A stretch of 64,000 nucleotides of DNA from Hyalella azteca (lineage: Eukaryota; Arthropoda; Malacostraca; Amphipoda; Hyalellidae): NCBI RefSeq assembly GCF_000764305.2, contig NW_025944614.1:6683-70682 (forward strand), in the 5' to 3' direction. Both the position numbers and the translations under genes were made by a program. A model generated the notes under the pieces. It was given only the letters and a program-made list of their open reading frames with translations, did no database searches and was not told the origin of the DNA. Of the stretch, positions 47,796 through 59,052 are shown piece after piece; the first letter of the stretch is position 1; each line of letters begins with the position of its first letter.

Positions 47796-50752
47796 CGATT
47801 AATTTCATGATTACCAATGCAATCCTGAAGCTCCCTGCTCACGTGACATAATCGTTGATACGAACGATGAGCTTGATTGATCTTCTTCAATATCTTCAGG
47901 GTGTGTTATTTAGATTTTCAGATTTGGTTAAGAGCCCAATAGCTTTTGAAAGATAACTTTAAGAATTTTAAGAGGTTCTGTTGGAATTATAATTATCTAT
48001 TATTCACAAACCTTTCTTAAATTCGCATGATATCGAAAACATTCTTTTTCTTTGAGGTCTATTAAACTACAGTAAGAATTTTTATTGAGTTTAAACAATG
48101 CGTTATTTGGTTAGCCATCATCCGTTTAATAAGAACAAGAAGAATAAACAAGAAAATTATACAATATCCAATTCACAAACAGCTATTGAGCATAAAATTT
48201 CATTTGAATATTGATTTCATTTGATATCAATTTATTGATATCGAATTGTAAAATGTCATTTGATATAAATTTTACTTATATCTATACCGATTGAAAATGA
48301 AATTTCGAGTAAATTGCATATATCTTCAATATGAAATAAAATTTTCTAAAGGTAACGCTGATGGTACAATGGCTAATAGCCTCCCACTAATCATTTAATC
48401 AACCTCCTTAATCACAAACTTTACCTTTCACCAGCGTAGCCCCAATTGTGACGGACTTCTTACGAAATCTTGGGTGGTTAGCGACTATTCCTGATTTAGG
48501 GTTGTACAGCTGCTAACAGACTTTGTGGCTCACTGAGGCAGACTCTTAAGAATGGTGCTTTGCTCCGCAGGGTGCCCTATATATTAATGATCATCGCTCA
48601 TGTGATATGCATTCGTATAATTTCATGGCCGCATGAAATTTAATATTAGACTTTTTATTACAGTCAGTGTACAAATGAGGTTCATGAATTCAGTGAAACT
48701 ATGACGAATTTGTCGTAATTGGTAGTGTATTTTGTCTGTATTGTTGTTAGAAGTAAAAACGCCGTTTACATCTTCGTATAGACTTAATGCATGCAGTCCG
48801 TCACGGATAAACATTAACCTGAGCGGCCATCAGTCGACCCGAGGCCGCTGCTCGGGATAATTGGCAAATATATCGCGCTGCCTTTCAGTGATGGAATGCA
48901 ATTCATTTTGTGAATATACTAATACAAGTGAATGATAGTTGGGTAGAGACTTCTTTTATTATTAACCAGGGATGTTGATCGCTTGGAACGCCAAAAATTA
49001 ATGCAAATTGAGATATAACGTTTTATTGACCATGCCGACACAAACTTTACCTTATTCGTTGCACTGTCCCTTCTAGAATTGTAATTTTAAGGTAATTGAC
49101 ATGAATATTATATTTTAGATCTCGGTTCTCTTTATTCGTAATGACATTACTCACTTAGTTGTGATAGTTGCATCAATAAAAATAGCCGCATATCAAAGTT
49201 CTAAGTAACTCACTTCTTACTTAGTAAATTTCAATTGAATTTCGTGCTGAAGCCTCATAGAAATAATTGACTTTTGCTACAATTTAGTACAAAACCCCAT
49301 TTCTTCATTATTCGGGCATTCGATCACCAGGTCGTAAGGAAGTGGGAATGAGTGGTCAAGAACCCAGCATTCAAGGATAATATATAAATTTGTCCCACAA
49401 AAGTTACAATATGAAGTCCTCGTTTTACGTATATGCTTATCAATTTTTGAGTGCCTTTTCTGAACTTGAATCCACCAGGTAAATGACGTTGAAAAACGTT
49501 TCATTGAGTTGATTCAACGAAAAACGTTCAAATCAACGTTGATTCAACGTCAGATTTCTAGTGGGTGCAAACTATACACCGGCCAAGTCAATTTCTTTTT
49601 TACGGTTTCACAATAATAGGAAATAGGATGAATATATAATATATAACAGAAATCTTGTCTAGTCGTGTATTTGAGCATTTTTAACACACTTATAGAAACT
49701 TATCTACATCTGACAAATGTGAAACTTACTAACTTATTTTAAATATATGGAATGCAAGAGACTCGTCTAACGAAACATTCTAGTTTCCTTGGCTACAAGA
49801 TGGCGCAGATCAAGATGAAGCCTATGGATTTATCGAACTTTACGGGGTCAAATACTTGAAAACGTGGTCGGTCGTTTTTACACGTTACGAAACCAACTTC
49901 AAGCCACAAAAATTACGAAAAAAAGTTCCACTTTCCGTGAATAGTATATTTCAGTCAGGTGTACAATACATTGTAAACAGATATACTGAGTATTTTGTGC
50001 ACTGTGTCATACAAACTGTGCGTCAAATAAAATAAAGATGGCAATATATAGGAACTATGTTAGCGCTATATTCTCCTCAGATACTGTACTTCATGAGAGT
50101 GTCAAGTGAATTTTTTCATTCAAGAACCAGCAAATATTTTCAATACCTTTGAAACCCGGTTGAAAAATTTGATCAGACCAGCGTTAAATATCCGGCTAAA
50201 TACCGTGAAATTTTACAGCCGAAACGTTTTTTTCCTGCGCTCTCGCCAAGACGCGGATGTGCTGAAATGTGACGGGGTTGTGACGGCCGGGGTGTAATAG
50301 GGTGTTACAAGGTGTGGCATCACGTGAAAATAATTGGCAGGAGTGTGATGGGGTGTGATAAAGAGTGGAGGAGTGTGACGGGGGTCTGATCAGGTCTGAA
50401 AGGGCTCAACATAATTTAAAGTGTTTCCGATTTTCGTAGGTAAAAAGAGGCAGCTGAGTCCAAAATCCTGGTCCAGCACTTAACCTCTGCGGTTGTGATT
50501 GAAATTTTAATATTGAGAATCTGTGCTTAGAGTTAGGAGGTTGCTCCTGAATCTCATGAATATTTTCATGGAATCATCATATCAGCTAACATAAATACAT
50601 GAGTGATAGATAACTGTGGTATAACTCACTTGCATTTAGTCTTGTCAGCTCATTGTGACATCAGTGAATACCTTTCACTGCAAATTACAATAAATCAACT
50701 CTGCATGACTTAGACTTAATGTTTCAGAACATGAAACAAGTGCTTAGAGATT
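47796..50752. other. Intergenic DNA and 3' flank of copy 7
   Basis: From about 48420 it is the left copy of an ~8-kb direct duplication (right copy from about 56390). A palindromic element rich in aacgttgattcaacg lies at 49483-49560. The frame at 50106-50297 and its counterpart at 58343-58561 diverge in length and are not called. No gene recognised. Confidence 0.6.
49483..49560. repeat. Palindromic aacgtt element
   Basis: Dense run of facing words (tgacgttgaaaaacg, gttgattcaacg, caacgtca) before gatttctagtgggt. Its duplicate is at 57768-57845 and related words occur near 12820 and 45555. Looks like the end of a DNA transposon; superfamily unknown. Confidence 0.55.
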
Positions 50753-52611
50753 TCATGGCTTGTACTGGCAGACTGTGGCGTCAGATTTGACGCCCCAGTC
50801 TGGACAATGCATCCTAAAATTCCAATTGTAGTGACTCGCGATGCATTGAGGTGTAAGCGATTTGCTCGAATTATCCCGTATGACAAGCAACGAGGCGTCA
50901 ACAGGCCCTCCAGTCATGGTGGTGAAAGAGGCCGTCTCTGAAGTCCTCTTGAGGTCGTAGCAGAACTGGCCTTGGCTCTGAACCGCCACCAAGTCCTTCA
51001 GGACTGTCGGCACTTGCACCAGACGCTGGCCGATCGCCTGGCATTTAGCCAGCAACTGGCTGGTAGAAGGGTTTTCAATAATTTTCATAGTAGTTCACAG
51101 TTATATATAATTTATGCACCATTATGGCAGCAGTATCAAGTTCATCAACGTTTCAAAGCAGTGGTGTACCAGCTGGAAAGCAGTGGTTTTGCTGCAAAGC
51201 AGTGGTATAACTATCCACGACATATTTAAGTCCTTCAGGACTGTCGGCACTTGCACCAGACGCAGGCCATTGGTTTTGCAGGCAGCCAATTAAAGACTGG
51301 CTGGAAAAACATCACGTCCACATTTTTAATTCAAACTGAACATTCAATGAAGCACAAAATGATTGAGCAAATTTAAGGAACATTTTCAGCTGAAAATATT
51401 GCAGATTTCAGAGTGAAACCTTGTGGGCATAATGTAACCCCATTAGTTTTCACTGGCAGAAAACGAATTTTGTTTCTCCTATAGTTGCGTATTTGACGGT
51501 ATTTCCCAATAACTAGCCAGACAAGCAGCTAACATGAAGTACTGATTACATTTTCAATATGTTTTTTCGAAAACTTTGTTTATTTTGAATATCCGTTGAG
51601 AAAGGGTTACATTAGGCTTGCGAATTTCTGAACTGTTTTTCAGCTCATTGTTTTGAGGTTCATGGTAAACGTCTACGGCCACGATGCAAGCGCCGCCTTC
51701 GATGGCAAGCATCGCCCATGAACGACATCGCAGAACTTTCACAGGTTACGGAGGCTTAACCCCTTAACTTGCTGCTAAATTATCGAAACGTCCAGCGAGC
51801 AGTTTTTATTGTCGCAATATTAATTTGCGCTGTGAATATTCCTCATTTCAAATTCTCGTCGTTAACACAATTATTTATTAGTGTCCACCCCCGTTTGACT
51901 CACTCGGGCACGTCGAAGGCAGGAGGAGGCAGACGGAAGAGGCGGTCGCCGCCGGACAGGGACATGCCCCTGTAGTAGAGGCCCGGGTGGCCCGGCGAGT
52001 TCCACGTCTGCCGCACGAACATCACGCAGTTCGGGACCTTTTGGATAAAATAAACAAGAAGCCGTTAATGGTGGCGGCGTTAGAGTGGGTGTTAAGAATT
52101 GTCGTGCCTTCATACGAGTGATGTAAACTGATGCAGTCAATAGAGGCTGAAACAGTCATGTTGCTCGTTGGCTTGTGCATGACGATGAAGCGATCTATGA
52201 TTATTAGAAACAGCCAGACACCCTGACAGCAAGCTGTGTGGTGAGCACTTGTCTATATGGTTCCTCGCCACTGAATCATTAAAGCAAGATCCAACTCGGA
52301 ACTACCCTTGAACAGTCAATCTTCAACGGTTAACGTACCTCAGTTGCTTTGAAAGCGAAGGCGCCACATTCGGGGTTCAGGCGACACTGTCCCGCACAGG
52401 CAACAGGCGAGCCGGCCCACACCTTCTCCTGCTCCCCGTCGAAACTTTCCTGCGACAGCTGGACTGTGAAGGACAGCCCCACGCCCCCTACCGCCTTGGG
52501 CTGCATCTTAGCGGACAGCTGGCCTGTGGATCCCAAGCCCCTCACATCCCAGGGCCGCGTCAGGGCGCTGACCACCGCCAGCAGCCGAGCCGCTGCCCGC
52601 AACGCAGCCAT
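50753..52611 (-). CDS. PAN/apple plus C-type-lectin-like secreted protein, copy 7 (mosaic)
   Basis: Exon 3 50753-51059, exon 2 51904-52037, exon 1 52339-52611; 237 residues, the longest copy. Exon 1 carries an 18-codon insertion after LTRPW (DVRGLGSTGQLSAKMQPK) that resembles the following AVGGVGLSFTVQLSQE, as from an old partial duplication. Exon 2 has CVMFVRQTWNSPGHPG. Exon 3 is mixed: its start (LLAKCQAIGQRLVQV) is of the copy 2/3/4 type, its end (DNSSKSLTPQCIASHYNW) of the copy 8 type. NAS is lost (VDAS) and NSS gained. The leader acceptor present in other copies is changed (cttcGG for cttcAG). Intron 1 is only 301 bp. Confidence 0.88.
51229..51307 (-). pseudogene. Exon 3 fragment in copy 7 intron 2
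   Basis: Minus strand starts at an intact acceptor (tttttccAG) and matches the first ~75 bp of copy 8 exon 3 (LRLVQVPTVLKD region), but a small insertion shifts the frame and homology stops at aagtccttcagg (plus strand 51229). It is the leftover of the original exon 3 start of this gene. Confidence 0.85.
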
Positions 52612-52725
52612 CCGCCGAAAAGCGGATGCAAATGTGAAGTGGCCGAAGCAGTGAGTGGGGTGACTGAACTAGTGAATTGATTTGCTGATACAGTGAGCGG
52701 GGTAACTGAAACAGTTAACGGAGTA
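52612..52725 (-). repeat. Leader minisatellite of copy 7
   Basis: ~18-bp units (gtgagtggggtgactgaact type), as in copy 8. The proximal acceptor has changed to cttcgg; other ttcag words lie further out. Confidence 0.72.
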
Positions 52726-54430
52726 GTAGTATACTACAAGTTTACAACGTAATATATATAATTCAGATTAAGCCATGTTTGTACCGTTGCCGATTCTCGA
52801 AATCATAGAGATTTGCACAGATAGATAAGGGTTTGGTTCCTGGTTCCCAGAACTTGCTTCTCCTATCTTTTGATCATACCCCCTAAACCACCTCGCTCAT
52901 ATTCCGAACAGTTCTACACTTTACCTTTAGAACTATAACTACTTTTTTCTCTAGAACTATAACTACTTTTTTTCTCTTTCTATTGAGTCGTGCTGTGTTG
53001 CTTCTGTTTGTAAAAGAATAAAGAATACTATCAATTTACCCCCAGTTAACACGTGCTCTTATTTAGTTTAGCGGCACCAACACAAGGCTATGCTGCAAGC
53101 ACCACCTACTGCTACCAAGCGTCGCCAACCTACGACACCGAGATATGGGCCGAACTAACCAAGTCTCGTACCTCTCATCTATGTTCCGCTATCCCTGCAG
53201 TACAGTGGCTAGGTTAGATGTTATAAAATTAAAAAGTATTTATAAAGGCCTCCACAATTATTAGTCGATCAAGCAGCCCAAACCTCTTCACACAAGGCCA
53301 GTAAACGGTAATCACTTGCGGTCAATAACGTCCCTCTGCTCGGCTCACCAAGAGGGTAGACTTCCCTCCACTCAGGAGCCCCGCGTGTGAGTGACACTCG
53401 CCTCATAAGTGCGATCTTTCAAGCCATTAGGTTTTACCGTTCGCATGTCTAAGGGCTGTGATTTTAACGGAAATTCAAGGCGGTTCTTTTTATGTGAGCC
53501 TCGTTGATGAATTCATGTAAGAGCTCACCAAAGTGTATTCGAAACGCGTTAGTTTCGACTCCGTTGAGAGGTTAAATTGAGACAGTTCCGAACTAGGTAC
53601 GAATACCATTATAAAATAGACCTGTCACCCCTCTAATGCAGCGCTAATGTATTCTGGTCATCAGGAGAAATATACGTGATATGCACTTCCAATAATCCGA
53701 TCGCGGGCTTCGAAGCTGGTGCTGTTAAAGCAAATGCAACAGGCAGCCTCTTCTAACAGATAATAGAATTATGTTTAGACGACATGAAGTTATATGAGTA
53801 AATGTAAGGAGATTCAAAAATGTTATATTTATGAACGTTTAGCTGTTAAGATTGACATCGATGACTCAAAGCAAAGAATTGCAACTGCAATAAGATAACG
53901 ATCCGCAGCTCACGCTGACCCGTGCGTCCGCTGATCATAATGCTATTCTTACCTGAGTTGTGCATGGCCATCCGCTACATGGTTGAAAAAATATAAAAAT
54001 TAACGGCAAATTTAACCGAAGTCATCTAAGTGACATTCATCGCACTGCTAAGTAGCGTGTATCGCACTGCTATTTAGCATCGCGTGTCCAAACGACATAA
54101 CATTTGTAAAGTCTGGCCTCATATCCACCTCGTGTACTGAGCACTCAAGGCTTTAAAAGCCAATCGTGAGGGTATGACTTCGGAAATCTGGGAATTTAAC
54201 CATAAAATTGTGGCACTATGACAACCATTTAAAACATTGTGACACGACATACACACGAGCAGCAAGTAGGAGGCACGACATACACACGACACACGAACAG
54301 CAAGTAGGAGGCACGACATACACGATGCAATAATAATAACATAAATTCGTTATGTTATTATAATAACGTAACGCGTAATGACATAACTGCGCTATATTAA
54401 CCACATCCACTCAGTAAAATAACAGGCCGC
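52726..54430. other. 5' flank of copy 7
   Basis: Counterpart of 60985-63215 (copy 8) and reversed of 16680-18480 (copy 2). Contains one unit of the gaagtctaccct minisatellite, the element boundary tcgaaacgcgttagtttcga (53550) and two tacacacgagcagcaagtag units (54250-54320). No gene. Confidence 0.6.
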
Positions 54431-54569
54431 GTTGTCCAGATAGTGACTCATTTTACTACCCTCGATCAGCACGAGCAGATAGCGCACGAAGCACTGATTT
54501 TGCTGGACATACTGGGTCAGAATGACACACGTACAAGGCAATTAAGAAGGGCTTCGCTATTTGAATAAT
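54431..54569. mobile_element. MITE-like element B, second copy
   Basis: Ends gttgtccagatag and ctatttgaataat, inner actgggtcagaatgaca. More diverged than 10663-10805. Confidence 0.75.
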
Positions 54570-54580
54570 TTCTCTTTTTT

Positions 54581-54901
54581 ACAACACTTCTCTTAACTTC
54601 ACTTTTTGTTGTTTGTCTGTTTGTCTGATACAAAACTTATAGGCGACATTTAACACACTTCTTCCAGTCCAATCGATCTGAAATTTTGCACACTTGCGTA
54701 AAGTCGGAGACAATGCATGAATCAATTGACAGAAAAAATAATTTTTAAATAAAAACAATTATTTAATAAAAACATTTCAATAATAATTTTTTTAATTTAG
54801 GAGGAATTAGAAAATAATTTTTTATTATATAATATTTTAAAATAAAACCAGAAATTTCTCATGTGTAACATCAGAGACTGTGAATTCTTTAGAAGTGTTG
54901 T
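54581..54901. mobile_element. MITE-like element A, third copy
   Basis: 321 bp between acaacacttct and agaagtgttgt; same orientation as 15855-16107. A-rich expansion in the middle. Confidence 0.75.
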
Positions 54902-55080
54902 CTTTAATAAGTAATTTTTAACCGAATATTATTACGTTTAGGATAGTGAAGCAATAATACTTTGTATCTTCGAAGGCATAACTCATGCCTGACAACTTTT
55001 TACGAAGGTTAATTAAAGATTAGACCATGTTAAAATTACAATTCAAAACTACATTTTAAATCATGTTTAAAATCGAGTTC

Positions 55081-55195
55081 CAACATAACATAACAAAGAA
55101 GAGTTGTCGGTGCTTAAGAATAGGCCTGGTGTGGCCTGTCGCCGATTCTTGTACTCTCCGTGACTTGCTCACAGGAGACCTGATAATATGAGCTT
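55081..55195 (-). mobile_element. LINE 3' UTR fragment
   Basis: Minus strand reads caagaatcggcgacaggcc and ends in a ttgttatgttatgtt tail; related to 6943-7310. Duplicate at 63500-63625. Confidence 0.75.
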
Positions 55196-55213
55196 AAAAA
55201 TTACTTTTTAAAT

Positions 55214-55460
55214 ACCACACTTCTAAAGAGGCCGGTGGTTCCGATGCTACCATGTACAATGAATTTCTTATTTTATTTTTAAATAATAATTTTTTTTTAA
55301 TTATCTTTTAGATTTTGTCAATTGATTCATGCATTTTTTCCGATTTTGCGCAAGTGTGTAAAATTTCAGAACGATTGGACAGGTAGAACTTAGAAGTGTG
55401 TTAAATATCGACTATAAGATTTGCAGCAGACAGACAAACAAGAAGTTTAGTTAAAATAAC
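55214..55460. mobile_element. MITE-like element A, fourth copy
   Basis: Starts accacacttct and keeps aaaatttcagaacgattg and gcagacagacaaac; the right end is worn. Inverted relative to the copy 500 bp to its left. Confidence 0.7.
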
Positions 55461-55604
55461 TCCTTTGACCGGATCTTGTAAAAAAATGAACATAGTTTGA
55501 AATAGCTACTAGACTTCCACTAAGTTCGATATGGGGCTAGGCATTTCAAGTCTGAACATATACCACTTCATAGCATTGTTCTCTTACGTTCTTGAACGCG
55601 TTAA

Positions 55605-55770
55605 CGTAATTATATAGTTTTGGTTTGCGTCTAAACTTTTCCCGCGTTTACGTTTAAAATTCCCTGCGTTTAGGTCTAAATTTTGGCCGCGTTTACGTCT
55701 AAATTTTTCCCGCGTTTACGCCTAAATTTTTTTCGCGTTTGCGTCTAAATTTTGCCCGCGTTTACGTCTT
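55605..55770. repeat. ~23-bp minisatellite (cgcgtttacgtctaaatttt)
   Basis: About seven units, followed at 55858-55925 by a short array of gtgatatagacgtg units. Confidence 0.92.
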
Positions 55771-56296
55771 CACACTTTGTTCACGTAGCACTGATGCACA
55801 CTTCTGCACGTTTGAGTGTCGTGAAACGCGTACAGTATACCACGTCATTTTCGTGATATAGACGTGGTAAAGGCGTGATATAGACGTGGTGAAGGCGTGA
55901 TATAAACGTGATATATTATAGACGTGAAATATTGTAGAAGCAATATATCATATATCAACTCAACGTGGCTGCTAGAAAAGAAAAACCGGATCGTGAATGC
56001 GTTAATTTATTCCGTCGTCATTTCTTCAGTATTATCTAGCGGTCGGACTTTTACGAGAAGAATTACTTTGAATTTTACGAGAATAATTACTGTTAACGCC
56101 GTGTCATGCATTCGTCTTCTGTAATGATATTCCTACCGGAATTGTGTCAAGGTACCAATGCCACCATCCGTAACCTTTTACATGTAATGATATTCCTACC
56201 TGCGGGGTGCCTGGCCATGTTCAACATGATAAAAAAAATCTTTTCGAGCGTTTAGTGAACGCTGGGCAGAAATGGCGGCTGTAATGCAACGCGGAA
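55771..56296. other. Spacer between the two large duplicated blocks
   Basis: Two copies of the dispersed motif (taatgatattcctacc at 56122-56137 and 56185-56200). The frame 55924-56124 has no known motif. No gene. Confidence 0.45.
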
Positions 56297-56392
56297 CTCT
56301 GGTCCATTAGTGAGTCTCTGGTCCATTAGTGAGTCTCTGGTCCATTAGCGAGTCTCTGGTCCATTAGTGAGTCTCTGGTCCATTAGTGAGTA
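56297..56392. repeat. 19-bp minisatellite (tctctggtccattagtgag)
   Basis: Five units with one base change, ending where the right copy of the 8-kb duplication begins. A single related inverted word (ggaccagagactcgctag) occurs near 16699. Confidence 0.95.
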
Positions 56393-59052
56393 AAATCTTG
56401 CGTGGTTAACGACTAATCCAGATCTCGGGTCGTACAGCCGCTAACAGGCTTTGTGGCTCACTGAGGCGGACTCTTAAGAATGGTGCTTCGCTCCGCAGGT
56501 CGCCCTATAAATTAATGCACGTTGCTCATGTGATATGCATTCGTGTAATTTCATGAACTCATGAAATTTAATGTTCAACTTTTTATTACAGCCAGTGTGC
56601 CAGTGTACAGATGAGGTCCATAACTTCAGTGAAATTATGACGAATTTGTCGTAATTGGTATTCTATTTTGTCTGTATTAATTGTTATTAGCAGTAGAAAC
56701 GCAGTTTAAATCTCCGTATAGATTCAATGCATGCAGTCCATCACGGATAAACATTAACCTGTGCGGTCATCAGTCGACCCGAGGCCACCGCTCGGGATAA
56801 TTGCCATATATTTCTGCCTGTCTTTCAATGATAAAACGTAATTCATTTGTAAATAAACTAATACAAGTGAATTATAGTTGGGTAATGACTTTTTTAATAT
56901 TAAGTGAATTAGTTGGGATACAAGATTTCGTTGGATAGTGACTTTTTTAATATTAACCAGGGATATTGACAGCATGACGTCCAAAATGAATGCAAATTGA
57001 GATTTAATGTTTTATTGACCATACCGACTCAAACTTCACCTTATTCGTGGCCCTGTCCCTTCCAGAATTGTCATTTTAAGGTAATTGTCATAACCTTATA
57101 TTGTTGATCACGGCTCTTTTTATTCGTAATGTCATTACTCAGTTTTGACAGTGGCATCAATAAAAATCTTCGCATATTAAAGATCTAAGTAACCCACTTG
57201 GCCACTTCTTTCATAGCAAACTTCCATCAATTGAATTTCGTGTTTAAGCGTCATCGAAATAATTGACTTTTGCCACACATTCGCCTAAATAATATCGGTT
57301 CCTTCCCTGTTAGAAAAACTATAGTAGAAATCAATGAACTGACCAGCGTTACACTGACAGATTTAAACCGGAAAATTGTAGGCGAAACCCGCATTTTCAT
57401 TTGACTGCAATGAGGAGGATGCGGATTGCAATATATGCTATCTGCGGAGAACAAGTTCCAGTGATCGGTGGAAGGGACTGGAAAAGGGTGGACGTACAAA
57501 ACCCCATTTCGTCATTCTTCAGGCATTCAATCACCAGGTCGTAAGGAAGTGGGAATGAGTGGTCGAGAACCCAGCAATTAAAGATAATATATATATTTGT
57601 CCCACAAAAGTTTGAATATGAAGTCTTCGTATTACGTATATGCTTATTAATTTTTCAATCGCCTCATCGACGAAAATAGCGAATATTTCTCAATATTTCG
57701 TCCTATTTTAATATTTGGCTATCATGCAGACGTTTTAATGCCACTTCTGAAAATAAATCCAACAGGTAAATGACGTTGAAAAAACGTTTTATTGACGTTG
57801 ATTGAACGAAAAACGTACAAATCAACCTTTGATTCAACGTAAGATTTCTTGTGGGTACAAACTGTACACAGGCCAATGTCAATTTCCCTTTTACGGTTTC
57901 ACAATGATAGGATGAATACATAAAATAGAACAGAAATCTTGTCTAGTCGTGTATATGAAAAATTTTAACACACTTGTGGAAACTTATCTACATTTGACAA
58001 ATATGAAACTTACTAACTTATTTTAAATATATAGAATGCAAAAGACTCGTCTAACGAAACATTCTAGTTTCCTTGGCTGCAAAATCGCGCAGATCGAGAT
58101 GAAGCTTATGAATTTTTCGATTTTTACCGAGTCGAATATCCGAAAACGCGATCAGTCATTTTTACACGTTACGAAACCAATTTTTAGTTATAAAAGTTAT
58201 GTAAAAAATGAGTCAATGTATTTAGAGCAGTATATTTCAGTAAGGTGCACAATAAATTGTAAACAGATATACAGAGTATTTTGTGCACTGCGTCATCAAA
58301 ACTGTGCGTCAAATAAAATAAAGATGGCAATATATAGGAACTATGTTAGCGCTATATTCTCCTCAGACACTGTACTTCATGAGAGTGTCAAGTGAATTTT
58401 GTCATTCAAGAACCAGCAAATATTTTCAATACCTTCGAAAACCGCTTGAAATTTTTGATCAGACCAGCGTTAAATATCCGGTTAATTATACTGTGAAATT
58501 TTACGGCCGAGAGGTTTTTTTTCCTGCGCTCTCGCCAAGACGCGGATGTGCTGAGATGTGACGGGGTTGTGAGGGCCGGGGTGTAATAGGGTGTTACAAG
58601 GTGTGGCATGGTGTGAAAAGATTTAGCAGCAGTGTGATGGGGTGTGATAAACAGTGGCGTAGTGTGATGAGGGTCTGATGAGGGCTGAAAGGGCTCAACA
58701 AAATTTATATTGTTTCTGGTTTTCGTAGGTACAAAGAGGCAGTTGTGTCCAAAATCGTGGTCCAGTATTTAACCTCTGTATTTGTGATAGAAATTCTAAT
58801 ATTGATATTCGTGCTTAGAGTAGGAGTATTCTCCTACATTTCGTGAATATTTTCATGGATATAAGTTAACATAAATACACAAGTGGGAGAAAACTGTGGT
58901 ATAACTCACTTGCATGTAGTCTTGCTAGCTCATTGTGACATCACTGAAGACGGTTCACTGCAAATTACAATGAATCAACTTGTCAATGATATTTGATAGA
59001 TAACATGACACAGACTAAATGTTTCAGAACATGAAACAAGTGCTAAGAGATT
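56393..59052. other. 3' flank of copy 8
   Basis: Right-hand counterpart of 48440-50752. Includes the aacgtt palindrome at 57768-57845. Frames at 57251-57499 and 58036-58395 are not kept open in the left copy and are not called. Confidence 0.6.

Larger units (their letters stand above)
48420..55460. repeat. ~7-8-kb direct duplication, left copy (holds copy 7)
   Basis: Aligns in the same orientation with about 56390-63885. Shared landmarks: ggctcactgaggc-agactc (48530/56455), the aacgttgattcaacg palindrome (49483/57768), exons of copies 7 and 8, the ttagcggcacc segment (53075/61265), MITE B (54431/63218), LINE tail (55090/63500) and MITE A (55214/63645). Confidence 0.85.
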
